This document shows positions 12,496 to 24,062 of a DNA stretch of 64,000 nucleotides, piece by piece. The DNA comes from Candidatus Altimarinota bacterium. GTDB lineage: Bacteria; Patescibacteriota; Gracilibacteria; BD1-5; UBA6164. Within the stretch, counting starts at the first letter, position 1. Each line of letters opens with the position of its first letter. The notes below the pieces were generated by a model, which was not told where the DNA came from, made no database searches, and saw only the letters and a list, made by a program, of their open reading frames with translations. The stretch is taken from NCBI GenBank assembly GCA_028698305.1, contig JAQVDN010000001.1, positions 62,001 through 126,000 of the forward strand, read 5' to 3'. The position numbers and the translations under genes are program-made.

Positions 12496-12533
12496 AAAAA
12501 AATGCAAAGAAAAAAAATCTTTGCATTTTTTTG
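12496..12533 (+). terminator. Terminator of rny-ndk
   Basis: AAAAAATGCAAAG and CTTTGCATTTTTTT around an A-rich loop, with a T run. Confidence 0.75.
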
Positions 12534-12663
12534 TTTTAGATATAAAATAACTTATATTTTATAAATAAATTATTTAAAAGTGTACCCATTTATAGAGTTT
12601 TTTTGAATCCCTGTATATACATTTTGATTAACAATTACAATTTGTTTTTTCCTATTTGTACGG

Positions 12664-13365
12664 ATGCTAAAAAAATTATCAATTAGAATAAATTTTGATT
12701 TTTTAATTTTCAAAAAAAATATATTATGGTATTTTCTATCTGTATTTTTTTTCTCGAGATTATTTTATGTAATTTCAAGATGGAACGATTTAAAATACAT
12801 AGAAAATCCAATAGAATTTTTTATAATGAATGACTATAATTTTTCATTAATGTGAGCATTATTTTGATTCTTCTTGGTATTTTTTATACTTCTAAAAGTA
12901 AGAAATGAAAAACTAGACAATTTTATAAATGGTATAATTTTATCTTTTTTATTTGTTCTGCCAATTTGATTTATAGGATCTTTACTTTGATGACAAGTTT
13001 ATTGAAAAGAAACTATGTATTGAATAGAAATTATGTATAATCACCCATTTACTCCTGTACCTTATAAGGTCCCTATTTTTCCTCTACCTATCATTTATTC
13101 AATCATTTTTTTCATAGAATTTTCTGCTCTTTATATACTTTCAATGTATGTAAAATTTAAAAATATTTTATGATATTTATGATTAGCAATTTTTGCTTGT
13201 ATCATATTTATATTAGAATTTTTTAGTTGAAAATATTGAGTATTTAAAGAAACATTTTATATAAATCTATCTCAAATTTGTGCAATTTTTATTTTGATAT
13301 TTTCTATTATAAATTTAAAAAGAATATATAAAGAAGATAATAAAAGCAATATAATAATAAATTAA
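12664..13365 (+). CDS. Lgt-like membrane protein
   Basis: 233 aa, about seven helices. The middle segment IGSLLGGQVYGKETMYGIEI followed by a Pro-rich stretch and PLPIIYS resembles the prolipoprotein diacylglyceryl transferase core (GRxGNFxNxExYGxPT then HPxQLYE). The Arg and the Asn-Phe of the GRxGNF signature are replaced (GFIGSLL), so catalysis as in Lgt is doubtful. It may be a divergent homologue or a degenerate paralogue. A lipoprotein gene exists at 49 kb, so some Lgt is needed. comEC follows after one base. Confidence 0.5.
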
Positions 13366-13366
13366 G

Positions 13367-14839
13367 ATGTCAAAAAATAACTACTTTATATTTTTATGAA
13401 TATTCTATTTATTGTGAATATTTATAAACAATATATTAATCAATTTTTATACATCTCTCCTAGTACTACTATTTTTAGTGGTGCTTTTTTTGTTGTTATA
13501 TTTAAAAATTAAAAAATATTTATTATTATTTATACTTATATTAGTTTCATTTAGTTTTTGAATATTTATTTCAAGCATAAATAACTATAAAATAAATTAT
13601 AATTTAAATACTATAAAAATTGATAATATAAAACATAATTTTGTTATAGAAATAATTAATATAGCAAAAGAAAATGAAGATAATAAAACTTTTATTTGAA
13701 AATTAATAAAATTGGATGATAAAAATATAGATAATAAGATCTTAATTGAAGTTTTAATTCAATGAAATTATGAAATAAATAATTGAGATTTACTAAAATA
13801 TAAAAGTAACATAGTAAAGATAGAAAATTTTAACTGATTTAATTATAAAAATTATATGTTAAGTAAAGATATCTACTTTAAGAATATAGTTTATAATTAT
13901 GAAATAATATGAAAAAATAAAAGAAATTTTTTACTAAAAAAAATAGAAAGTTTAAAAAAAGAAATGATAAATAGAATAAAAATACTATATACTGAAAATG
14001 AAGCATTATTTTTATCATGAATACTTCTTTGAGCAAGAGAGAATATACCCAAAAATCTAAGTGATAATTTTAATAACTCTTGATTAACTCACATAATTGC
14101 AGTTTCTGGATTTAATATAACAATTATTATAATATTTATGTGATTAATGGTAAAATACCTGCCAAATTATTTAAAAGTAATTATAATGACAATATCAATA
14201 ATATTATTTACTTTGCTAGTATGATATAGTGCCCCTGTAATAAGAGCTGCTATAATGTGAATTATTTGATATTTAGTTATAAACTCATGAAGAAAGTGAG
14301 ATATATTATCTATACTTATAATTACACTTATAATAATGGTAAGTTTTTCACCTCTTAGTATAAATTATGATGTATCTCTTCACCTAAGTTTCTTAGCAGT
14401 TTTATGAATAATATATTCTCAAAAATTTTTTGAAAATATATTTGATTTTATTCCAAATCTCTTTGAAATTAGAAATGCTATAAGTTTGACATTTGCAGCT
14501 ATGATATTTACAATTCCTATAATGGTTTTCAATTTTTGACAACTATCAATTATCTCTCCAATAAGCAATATACTAGTAATGTGGACAATACCATTGGCAA
14601 TGTTATTTTGATTTTTGTCTATAATATTTTATCAAATTAACTATATATTTTCAATTATAATATGATACTTTGCATGGATATTATTAAAATGGGATATATT
14701 TGTAGTAAATACTTTTTGACAATATAAATATTCTACATTAAATTTTGATTTTTGAGAATATAAATATGTTTTTGAAATACTTTATTTTATTGTTCTTACA
14801 TTTTTAATTTTATGGTTTAAAAAGAGAGATGAAAATTAA
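13367..14839 (+). CDS. comEC: ComEC/Rec2 family DNA uptake channel
   Basis: Inner-membrane channel for single-stranded DNA in natural transformation. 490 aa with N-terminal helices, an OB-like soluble part (residues 60-190), then the competence domain: EALFLSGILLGARENIP, SGLTHIIAVSGFNITII and VGYSAPVIRAAIMGI, followed by multiple helices. The protein ends there. I see no metallo-beta-lactamase domain or HxHxDH motif, so this is the short, nuclease-less form. Together with the pilus genes it suggests DNA uptake ability. The stop overlaps the convergent gene's stop by four bases. Confidence 0.88.
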
Positions 14840-14856
14840 TTTTCATCTCTCTTTTC
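14820..14856. terminator. Bidirectional terminator comEC / 14.8-kb minus gene
   Basis: AAAGAGAGATGAAAATT and AATTTTCATCTCTCTTT; A run on one side, T run on the other. It lies inside the ends of both convergent genes. Confidence 0.7.
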
Positions 14857-15846
14857 ATTTGATTCTTTTGGTCATTTATTTGATCAGTCTTTATTGTCAG
14901 GCATCTTATTAAATATATCTCATACTTTTTTTCAATCCAAAATTCAAGTAATTTCTGATATTTCTTTAATTATTTCTTGTTTTTTTAATTCCAATTTTTC
15001 TTGCAATTTAGTATTATTTGATTGCTTTGCGGTTTCAATTTCATTTTCTAATTTAATTCCTTCTTGTATTAATCTGTTTTTTCTTTTTTCTTTATATGTA
15101 TCTATTTGTGTTTTTCACAATACTCATTCATTACTATATGCAAGTATATATAAACTTTCTATTCCCTCTATTTGTGTTTTAAGATCTCATGAATCTATAT
15201 TTTTTATTGCAGTTTTATAAGTTTGTGAATCAAGATTAATATTTTTCACCTCAGAAATTATATCAGATCTAGTTTTTAATATAGCTGTTTGTAAATCTTT
15301 TTGATAATCAATATTTCAATCTCAATCTGGAAAATTAACATAATTTTCTCAAATTTTATTTAGAAACTCCATTTCAAAAGTTCAATCTTTTCATAATTTA
15401 AAATCTGAAAATTCTGGTATTTTTTTTGTATCTCAAATCATATTTGAAAGATTTTCTTTTTTATTTTTTCAATCCATATATCTTTCAAAATAAGATTTTA
15501 TTATTTTTTGATCAACCTTATCACTTAATTTTAATCATGAAAAATCTGGATTTTTTCAATCAAGTCAAGATAAATAATCTATTAGTTCATAATAAGAATC
15601 TTCACCTATCAAAGATTTTTTTGGATTATTTTTATCATATAATCTATTAACTATTGCAGAATATGGAGTATATAATAATTTTTTTTGTGACTCAGGAGTA
15701 AAAGGTTTAAAAAGCCCTCATCCTTCAAGAGATAATGGAGTTCAATTTAAATCTTTTAACCTTGGGTTTTTATTATTTCATTCTGGATTTCATTCTGGCA
15801 ATTTTTCTGATACTTGGTATCATCATGCAAATTGATTTTGTGGCAT
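14836..15846 (-). CDS. Hypothetical cytoplasmic protein
   Basis: 336 aa, hydrophilic, no signal peptide or membrane helix. It starts MPQNQFAGGYQVSEKLPEG and has a Lys/Glu-rich helical C-terminal half (residues 240-330, probable coiled coil) ending NKMPDNKDGSNKGPKE. Not recognised. Many UGA glycines sit in turn-like Asn/Asp contexts. It precedes nothing on its strand and is separated from gatA by 63 bases. Confidence 0.6.
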
Positions 15847-15909
15847 ATTTTTATATAAAAAAATAACTACTTATATTTTATCATATAAATAGTTATTTTT
15901 GCAAATATT

Positions 15910-17364
15910 TTAATCTTCAAAACCTGGAGCCATTTTTTCAGCAAATTTTGTAGCTTGTTCATAAACATATGCTATTTCAAAAAGTCTTTCTTCTGTAAGT
16001 CTCGGAGTGATTATATGAAGTCATACTGGTAACATTTCTTTTTCGCTATCTTCACTTTCTGCAAATCAAGCTGGAACACTTATACCAGGAAGTCAAGCAA
16101 GACTTGCAGGTATAGTATAAGCATCACTTAGATACATCTTAACTGGATCATCTATCTTTTCTCATGATTTCCATGCAACATTTGGAGAAACAGGACTAAC
16201 AATAGCATCTACTTCTTCAAAAGCCTTATTAAAATCATCAATAATCAATGTTCTAATTTGTGTAGCTTTTTTAAAATAAGCATCATAAAATCAAGCTGAT
16301 AAAACATAACTTCATAGCATTATTCTTCTTTTTGCTTCATCTCAAAATCACTCAGATCTATTGTTTATAAATAACTCATCCATAGAGTCATAATTTTCAT
16401 TTGAGACATGTCAAAATCTAAGTCAATCATATCTAGAAAGATTTGTAGAAACTTCTGCTGGCATGATTATATAATAAGTTGCAATTGCATATTTAGTCAT
16501 CGGCAAACTTACTTCTTTTATTTCAGCTCACAGCTCTTGCAATTTCATAATTGCTTCTTCTATCCTATTTCTAACACCTTCATCTAATCATTCTTCAAAA
16601 TATTCTTTTGGAACTCAAATCTTATATCATTTTAAATCTTTTTTATTCCAAATTTCAGGATTTATTATGTCTTTTCATGGAAGTGATGTATTTTCTTTAA
16701 CATCATATCAATTCATAATTTCATATAGTATTGCAGAATCTTTAACTGTTTTTGTAAGTGTTCAAGGACAGTCTAAACTAGATGCCATAGCCATAACTCA
16801 ATATCTGCTATTTCTTCCATAACTTGGTTTAAAACCAACTATATTACACATGCTAGCAGGTTGTCTAATACTACCTCATGTGTCAGTTCAAAGTGCTGCA
16901 GGAGCAAGTCAAGCTGCAACAGCAGCAGCTGATCAACCGCTAGATCCTCATGGTATTCTAGAAGTTCACCAAGGATTTATTGCTTTTTTAAAAGCAGAAC
17001 TTTCATTTGTTGATCACATTGCAAACTCATCCATAGTTACTTTTCAAAGTGAACTAGCTCAAGCTTGAACTAGATTTTCAATAACTGTTGCATTAAAAGG
17101 TGGTTTAAATCAATCAAGTATTTTTGATGAACAAGTTGTTGGAACTCCAACTTCACAAAAAATATCTTTTACAGCAATAGGTAATCAATATAAAGTTCCC
17201 TCTATAGTATTTAATCAATTTTCATTTACAAAATTATATGATTGTATTTTACTATCGTATTTTTTAATTCTTTCTATAAAATAAGTAAATACTTCTTCTT
17301 TTTTTATTTCTTTGTTTTTTAATTTTAAAACTATTTCCTCCAAACTTAGATCTTTAAAATTCAT
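15910..17364 (-). CDS. gatA: Glutamyl-tRNA(Gln)/aspartyl-tRNA(Asn) amidotransferase subunit A
   Basis: Amidase subunit of GatCAB that converts misacylated Glu-tRNA(Gln) to Gln-tRNA(Gln). 484 aa. The amidase signature is complete: [11 protein letters not shown] (catalytic Lys), IPGGSSGGSAAAVAAGLAPA (cis-Ser) and [20 protein letters not shown] (nucleophile Ser), then [20 protein letters not shown]. Almost all these loop glycines are UGA, which is strong evidence for code 25. gatB and gatC are not in the window. Confidence 0.95.
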
Positions 17365-17431
17365 ATTTGATCATTAACAATTAATTTATTGCATTATATT
17401 TATTTTTTTATTTTTTTAAAATATTTATAAT

Positions 17432-17463
17432 AAAAAAATAGTATATCAAATTGATATACTATT
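17432..17463 (-). terminator. Terminator of rplS
   Basis: AATAGTATATCA and TGATATACTATT with a T run on the minus strand. Confidence 0.7.
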
Positions 17464-17466
17464 AGA

Positions 17467-17820
17467 TTATCTAACTTCCTTAAGTCTAGCAGCTTTACCA
17501 GTAAGATCTTTAATAAATTTAATTGATTTTCTTCTAACTTTAAATTGTCTTAATACTTCTATTTTTTCAATTCCAGGAGAATGAATAGCAAATATTTTTT
17601 CAACTCCAAAAGCTCAAACTTTTCTTCTTACAGTTATTGTTTTTTCAAGTTCTGATTTTCAAGCAGTTTTAATAACTAAACCTTTAAATCTTTGAACTCT
17701 ATCTTTATTACCTTCTTTAATTAATTGATAAACTTCTACTTCCATACCAGTTCTTATTTCTGGTCTACCTTCTTGAACAAAAGAAGATTGAATTTGCTTA
17801 ACTAATGCTGAATTTGTCAT
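17467..17820 (-). CDS. rplS: 50S ribosomal protein L19
   Basis: 117 aa, usual length. It contains IRTGMEVEVYQLIKEGNKDR, VQRFKGLVIKTAG, ITVRRKVGAFGVEKIFAIHS and IEKIEVLRQFKVRRKSI. It lies at the 30S-50S interface. Monocistronic, ended by a terminator three bases after the stop. Both GGT and UGA serve as Gly. Confidence 0.96.
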
Positions 17821-17987
17821 AATAATTTTTTAAAAAATATAAAAATTCCTTTAGAAATTTCGCATATCATATATATTATTTTTAAAAAAGCAAATTTTAT
17901 TTTAATAATTTCAATCATACAATTATTTTACATTTTAAAAATCATATGATAATATATTAGTATTAATTATTTATTTAATATAAAAAA

Positions 17988-18461
17988 ATGGACTTTAATA
18001 AAATAAAATCAAAGATAATAGAGACAAAAAATAAGGCAGTCATTAAATCTGCCGATTTATTATCAAATTCATTATTTACAATTAAAACTAATGAAGAATT
18101 AAAAAAAACAATAGAAAAATCTAAAAAGACTATTTTTACAAATAAGGAAACATGAGAAACAAAAGAGTTTAATAAAAAAGTAATTATAATATTTTGAGAT
18201 GAAGAGTCTGATTTTTTTAAAGATTCTTTAATTAATTTTCCTGTATTAGCAACTAAAGCATTTTCACAAAATATAGCATTAAAATTGGCAAAAATTAAAA
18301 TAGAATGATTAAATCTAGAAGACTATAATATAAAAGATATTCCTAGTTTAGTTGTATTTGAAAACGAAAAAGTTATAAAAGTAATTTCTTGAAGAGAAAA
18401 TATTTTAAAACTTGTAAAATCTATAAAATTAGATATAAATAAAGAAATAGAAAAATTTTAA
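17988..18461 (+). CDS. Thioredoxin-fold-like protein without CxxC
   Basis: 157 aa. The C-terminal part IPSLVVFENEKVIKVISGRE matches the cis-Pro strand and following beta hairpin of thioredoxin (VPTLLLFKNG then G). There is no CxxC, so a redox role is unlikely. The N-terminal 60 residues are Lys-rich and helical. Function unknown. The next small membrane gene follows after 15 bases. Confidence 0.5.
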
Positions 18462-18476
18462 AAATAATATAAGATT

Positions 18477-18707
18477 ATGACCATTACTATATTAGAAGCA
18501 CTTTACATAGTACTTATCGTATTTTCATCTATTATATGAACTCTACTTATTATTGTATTAATAAGAGTTATAAAAATACTATGACCAGTAATGGAGATTT
18601 TAGAATTATATAACAAAATTAAAAGTATTTTTGCTGCATATGCTTCTATTCCAGATAAAATAAAAGACTATGCAAAAGAATTTTTATCGAAAAAAGATAA
18701 CGAATAA
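18477..18707 (+). CDS. Small membrane protein (76 aa)
   Basis: One long hydrophobic helix (YIVLIVFSSIIGTLLIIVLI) followed by an amphipathic Lys-rich tail ending EFLSKKDNE. Not recognised. Probably co-transcribed with the gene before it and ended by a strong hairpin. Confidence 0.55.
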
Positions 18708-18734
18708 ATCTAGCCTAAAAAGCTAGATTTTTTT
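18706..18734 (+). terminator. Terminator after the 76-aa gene
   Basis: AAATCTAGC and GCTAGATTT with a T run. Confidence 0.75.
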
Positions 18735-18790
18735 ATACTTTTATATATAATAAAAAATATATAATAAATATTTTCTAATCAAATATTATA

Positions 18791-20614
18791 GTGAGTAAAA
18801 TTATCCTCCTAGATAAAAATCTTGCAAATCAAATCGCTGCTTGAGAAGTAGTAGAAAGACCAGCTTCAGTTATAAAAGAATTAATAGAAAACTCTATTGA
18901 TGCAAATGCAAAAAAAATAAAAATAGAAATAGAAAACTGATGAATAAGCCAAATAATCATAAGTGACAATTGAGATTGAATAGAAAAAGAAGATTTAAAA
19001 ATAATATGAGAAAAACACTCTACTTCTAAAATAAAAAATCTAGAAGATTTATACAATGTAATGACTTTTTGATTTAGGTGAGAAGCAATAGCATCAATAT
19101 CATCAGTTTCAAAAATGGAAATTCAAAGTAAAAACTCAAAAGATGATTTTTGAAGTAAAATAACTATTGTAGATTCTATAAAAAGTAATATAGAAACTCA
19201 TCCAATTGAATCTGGGACAAAGATAATTGTAAGAGAATTATTTTACAATACTCCTGCTAGATTAAACTATCTTAAAACTTATAAAACAGAATACAATCAT
19301 ATATTAAATTATCTTTATGAAGCTGCATTATCATATCCAAAAATATGATTTGAATTTATTTCTGATGGAAAAAAAATATTTTATTTTTGAGAAAATGAAA
19401 CTCTTAAAACTAGGATTTATAATATATATTGAGAAGAATTGTCTCAAAATACAATAGATGTAAATTTTGAAATGACTTGAATAAAAATAAATTGATATAT
19501 ATCTGATCCAAAAATAAGTTTTATAAATAAAAATAAACAAAACTTATTTGTAAATAATAGACCCATAAAATCATATATGATATCAAAAGCTATAAATGAT
19601 GCATATAATAGATTTATTCCACACTCAAATAATCCGGCATTTATACTTAATATACAAGTTGATCCTACTCAAATAGATGTAAATGTACATCCTAGAAAAT
19701 TGGAAATAAGATTTGCGTGAGAACAAAATATTTTTAGAGCAGTATACCATAGTATAGAAGAAAGATTAAACTCTGTAAGTCTAATAAATGAAGTAAAAAA
19801 TCAAGAAAATGGATTTTTGTATAATTCAAATGATACAAATAATAACTTTTTAGATAAAAAAGATAATTTTTATACTTGATCAGGAACAAAATTTAAATCA
19901 TATTCTCCTTATAAAGATATAACTCCAAATCCAAACCAAAAAACAATAATTGACTCTATTAGTTTTACAAAAGAAATCCTTTTAAATAAGCCAAATATAG
20001 AAGAAACTAATTTTGAAGATTTTTCAAATGACCTACATTATACAAAACTCTGAAAGATAATAGGACAAGCTCACAATTCATATATAATAGTTGAGACAAA
20101 ATCATGAATAAAGTTTTTGGATCAACATGCTTTAGCAGAAAGAATAATATATGAAAAACTTGCCAAACAAGACAAAAAATATACAACCCAATGATTACTT
20201 ATTTGAGAAAGTATCAATTTGATGCCAAAAGAAGCTTCTATCTTACAAGACAATATAGACACTTTTAAAGATATGTGATTTGATTTTGAAATAATGTGAT
20301 GAAATATAGTAATTATAAATTGAATACCTGATTTTATAAAAAAAGAAAATATAGAAGATATATTTACTTGAATTCTTGGTGATATATGAGATTACTCTTT
20401 TAATAAATCAAAAACTCTTCTTGAGGTAAAAAATAAGATATGGGCATATACTGCTTGTAGATCTGCTATAAAATTTTGAAATAAATTAAATCTATTTGAA
20501 ATGAATAAATTATTAAATGATTCCGTAGAAGATTATTCTGCAACTTGTCCTCATTGAAGACCCGTTGTTTTCGATATAAATTTAGAAGAACTTAAAAATA
20601 AATATGAAAGATAA
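18791..20614 (+). CDS. mutL: DNA mismatch repair protein MutL (endonuclease type)
   Basis: 607 aa. The N-terminal GHKL ATPase has [14 protein letters not shown] (motif I), DNGDGI, ITIV and [24 protein letters not shown] and [13 protein letters not shown] close this half, and a variable linker covers about residues 330-410. The C-terminal domain has the nicking-endonuclease motif [12 protein letters not shown] with the accompanying ACRSAIK and CPHGRP zinc-site motifs. The start is a GTG, the only non-ATG start I chose; it begins the conserved IxxLxxxLANQIAAGEVV. No mutS or mutH in the window. Confidence 0.93.
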
Positions 20615-20648
20615 AAAAATAACTCCAATGGAGTTATTTTTTATCTTT
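20612..20648 (+). terminator. Terminator of mutL
   Basis: AAAATAACTCCA and TGGAGTTATTTT followed by T residues. Confidence 0.7.
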
Positions 20649-20670
20649 CATTTCGATTCATATATTATAA

Positions 20671-20745
20671 TGGTATCCCCAACTGGAATCGAACCAGTAT
20701 CTAGCCCTTAGGAGGGGCTTATTCTATCCATTGAACTATGAGGAC
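20671..20745 (-). tRNA. tRNA-Arg (anticodon CCU)
   Basis: Cloverleaf on the minus strand. The acceptor GTCCTCA pairs with TGGGGAT (two G-U wobbles), the D stem is GTTC, the anticodon stem AGCCC/GGGCT has loop CTCCTAA, and the T arm ACTGG-TTCGATT-CCAGT follows. CCA is encoded. It reads AGG, in keeping with the AGA/AGG arginine codons that dominate the window. It is the only tRNA seen here; the Gly tRNA reading UGA is not in the window. Confidence 0.92.
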
Positions 20746-20751
20746 AAAAGT

Positions 20752-20781
20752 AAAAAGTGTTTATAAAATAAACACTTTTTT
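20752..20781. terminator. Terminator between tRNA-Arg and the HTH gene
   Basis: AAAAAGTGTTTA and TAAACACTTTTT, with A and T runs on opposite sides, so usable from either strand. Confidence 0.6.
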
Positions 20782-20796
20782 AATTTTTACAAATTT

Positions 20797-21384
20797 TTAT
20801 ATCTTTATTATAAAAATAGTTCATGCAATTGCAAACAAAACTATTAAGGATATAAGCAAAATCAAATTATTAGTTTTTTGATATTTTAATTCAGTAGTAA
20901 TAGTTTCTTTTTCTGATTGTAGGTCTACTAAAGCTTGATTTAAATTAGTTTTAGATTCTTCAAGTAAGAATTGAGATTTTTTAAAATCTATAAGAGAAAC
21001 AGAATTTTTTGCTACTTCTTCTGCTCTTCATACTCTTATAGAAAGCTCTCTAATAATTGTATCTTTTTCTTTAATTTCATTTCTTAAATCTTCATAAACT
21101 TCATCTAAAGCATTTTTAAAAGTTCCATGAAACTCAATTTCTTTTGATTCAGTATATATTGGTTTTCTTTCAAAGTTAGTGTTAGTAATTGGTTTTTCAA
21201 CAATTATTTCTTGATTTATAGATCAAGATGAATTTAAATTATCCAAATCAGATGAATTGATATACACTACTTTTCAATCTTTTTTAGCTCTTAGTTTTCA
21301 TGCTTTTACATATCTATCTATACTTCTTGTTGAAATTCAAAGCATATCTGCTGCTTCTTGTCTAGTGTGTTTATACATTGACAT
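20797..21384 (-). CDS. HTH DNA-binding protein with C-terminal membrane anchor
   Basis: 195 aa. The first 55 residues (YKHTRQEAADMLGISTRSID then RYVKAGKLRAKKDGKVVYIN) form an excisionase/MerR-type winged helix-turn-helix. A long coiled coil spans residues 95-170, and one hydrophobic helix (ILLISLIVLFAIAGTIFII) ends the protein. It may be a membrane-tethered transcription or chromosome-anchoring factor. A second in-frame ATG lies two codons downstream. Target unknown. Confidence 0.7.
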
Positions 21385-21479
21385 ATATTTATAAAATAAT
21401 TGTCTATAATGTATATTTTTTCTCTAAATAATCAAGTTTTTTTAATTGACAGTATTTTAAAATTTGTCTAAAATAAATT

Positions 21480-22076
21480 TTAGATATCTATATCTTTCCA
21501 AGATTTTACCTTTTTTATATTTGGATGATCTATATTAATATGTTTATTCCAAGGTTTTTCTAGTAAATAAGTATAAATTCAATTTTGAGCAAGTTCTAAT
21601 GCATAATCAAAATTATCTTCTATCATTATAGAAATTCATAATTCATTACAAATTTCAGATTTTAATCTTTTTTTCTTTTCGTCTAAAGAATAATTAAAAT
21701 GATTTGCAAAATGAATTGAATCAAATATATCTTTAAAATATTTATTTACCCATTCTTTTGTATAATCTTCTACATCATCTGGTCTTCAAGTTACTATTTT
21801 TAATGTATATCATTTATTTTTAAATTCATTTATCTTACAATAAGATCAGTCAACTACTTTTATATTTAAATCTATATCATTTAAATAAACTCCATGAAAT
21901 AATCTTATTGCATCTTCCAATGATATATCAATATTCTTATTTTTATAAATATAATAATCTAAAATATCTTCTCTTTTTACTCTAGTATTTCATAAAACAA
22001 AATCATTATCTTCCAATATTTGATCTATAGTCTCAGCCAATACTTCATCTAAATCTATTCAAATTATCTTTGTCAT
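21480..22076 (-). CDS. 5'(3')-deoxyribonucleotidase-like HAD phosphatase
   Basis: 198 aa. HAD motif I IGIDLDEVLAETID (nucleophile Asp and acid/base Asp), motif II VTGRPDD, and late motif IMIEDNFDYALELAQNGIYT, the pattern of the NT5C family acting on deoxynucleoside monophosphates. It overlaps the HD-domain gene upstream by 13 bases, and both would act on nucleotides, suggesting a small salvage or pool-cleaning operon. The substrate is inferred from family only. Confidence 0.72.
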
Positions 22077-22663
22077 ATTTCTTTTTTATAAACTAAATCT
22101 TCTTTTATAGCTCTTTCAAAATAAATATCTAATATATGCTTTAATGATTCAAATTCGGGATATATTTTTGAATATTGTCTTTGTTTTAAATCATCTATAT
22201 CAATTTTAAATTTATCCCAGGCTTTTCATCATTCTAAAACTGTTTGAATAATTGGTTGAATCTTATCAAGTGAATATACAAACCTTGCTTCTTTTAAAAC
22301 CTTATGTTCATATTCTTCCATGATTGAAATTATTTCTGGTAGTATTTCTCAAAAATCTCTACGAAATAACTCTAAAGAATCTTTTTCTCTTTGAGTTTTT
22401 GTTTTTTCAGCAATTTTATCAAAACATATAGTATCTCAAGCAAAAACTTCTACTAAATCGTGGACTAAGGCAAATTTTAAACATTTTTCATAATCAAGAT
22501 CCGGGAAATCTTCAATAAAAGTCATTACCATCATCGCAAGATGCCAAGAATGATCAGCATCACTTTCAAAAGAATCGTCTTTTTTATAGACAATTCTTTT
22601 AATTACCTGCATTTCAGATATAAGTTCAACAAATTTAAGTTTTTTTTCTAGATTTGTTAGCAT
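22064..22663 (-). CDS. HD-domain 5'-deoxynucleotidase-like protein (YfbR type)
   Basis: 199 aa. The metal-binding motif is intact: SDADHSWHLAMM (first His/Asp), FALVHDLVEVFAGDT (HD pair) and a later Asp in ARFVYSLDKIQP. This arrangement is that of YfbR/HDDC2 5'-nucleotidases for dNMPs. Three bases separate it from glyA's stop, and it overlaps the HAD gene downstream. Confidence 0.8.
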
Positions 22664-22666
22664 ACT

Positions 22667-23899
22667 TTATTTATAAATAGGAAATTTATGACACAATTCT
22701 AAAACTTCTTTTTTAAGTTCTTTTAATTTATCTTCATCATCCTTACTTTTTATAGCTTGAGTAAAAATACGAGCAATGATATTCATCTCTATTTCTTTCA
22801 TACCTCTAGTTGTTGCTGCCGGAGTTCAAATCCTAATTCAAGATGGATCAAGAGCTTTTCTAGTGTCATATGGAACCATATTTTTATTAGTAGATAATCA
22901 TACTTTTTCCAATGCTAATTCTGCTTCTTTTCAAGTAACTCAAAAACTAGAAAATACATCTATAAGTATAAGATGATTATCTGTTCAACCTGAAACAACT
23001 TTAAATCAATTATTAATAAGTTCATCTGCTAATACTTTTGCATTTTTTACAACTTGTTTAGCATAATCTTTAAATTCAGGTTTTAAAGCTTCTCAAAAAG
23101 CAACTGCTTTTGCTGCTATCAGATTTTCGTGCGGTCAACCTTGAACTCATGGAAAAACAGCTCTAGCTATTTGAGAAGCAAATTTTTCTTTACTCATTAT
23201 GATTGCTCCTCTTGGTCATCTTAAAGTCTTATGTGTAGTAGTAGTAACAACATCACAATAAGGAATTGGATTTTCTAAAACTCCTCCAGCAATAAGTCAT
23301 GCTATATGAGCTATATCTGCCATCAAAATAGCTCAAACCTTATCTGCTATTTCTCTAAATCTTTTCCAATCAAGAGATCTTGGATATGCTGAAAATCAAG
23401 CTAAAATCATTTGTGGTTTATGTTTTATTGCCAATCTTTCAACTTCATCCATATCTATAAGTTCAGTTTCTTTATCAAGTGTATATGGAATAATTTCATA
23501 TAATATACCTGAAAAATTTAATGGATGTCCGTGGCTTAAATGTCATCATTGATCTAAGCTCAATCACAAAACCTTATCTCCTGGTTTTAATACTCATAAA
23601 TAAACAGCTAAGTTAGCTGGACTTCAAGAAAGAGGTTGTACATTTACATATTCAGCTCAAAAAAGCTCACGAGCTCTAGATATAGCTAAATTCTCAATTT
23701 GGTCTATATATTCTTGTCATGCATAATATCTTTTTCATGGATATCATTCACTATATTTATTTGTCAATATACTACCATTTGCTTCTAAAACATCTTTTGA
23801 AACATAGTTTTCAGACGCTATTAACTCTATTTCATCATCTTGTCTTTTTGATTCTTTTTGTATTAAATCAAAAAGTATTTTATCATTTTGTTCTAACAT
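22667..23899 (-). CDS. glyA: Serine hydroxymethyltransferase
   Basis: PLP enzyme interconverting Ser and Gly with tetrahydrofolate, the main one-carbon source. 410 aa. Motifs: [63 protein letters not shown], and the PLP lysine in [16 protein letters not shown]. The C-terminus is [16 protein letters not shown]. It supplies glycine in a cell that uses an extra glycine codon. Confidence 0.96.
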
Positions 23900-24022
23900 T
23901 TTTTTAAATTAAGTAGTAAATAAATTAAGATTTTATTTTACTTAAAAATTATCAATTTTAATGTAAATCTATAATTCATAATTAAAAAATTAATTATTAA
24001 TGATTTAATTATAAATATATAC

Positions 24023-24054
24023 AAAAAAAAGCTAATTTAAATTAGCTTTTTTTG
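24023..24054. terminator. Bidirectional terminator near the S41 protease gene
   Basis: AAAAAAAGCTAATT and AATTAGCTTTTTTT, symmetrical. It would end the minus-strand protease transcript. The rest of 23900-24062 is AT-rich without a gene. Confidence 0.7.
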
Positions 24055-24062
24055 TTAAAATC

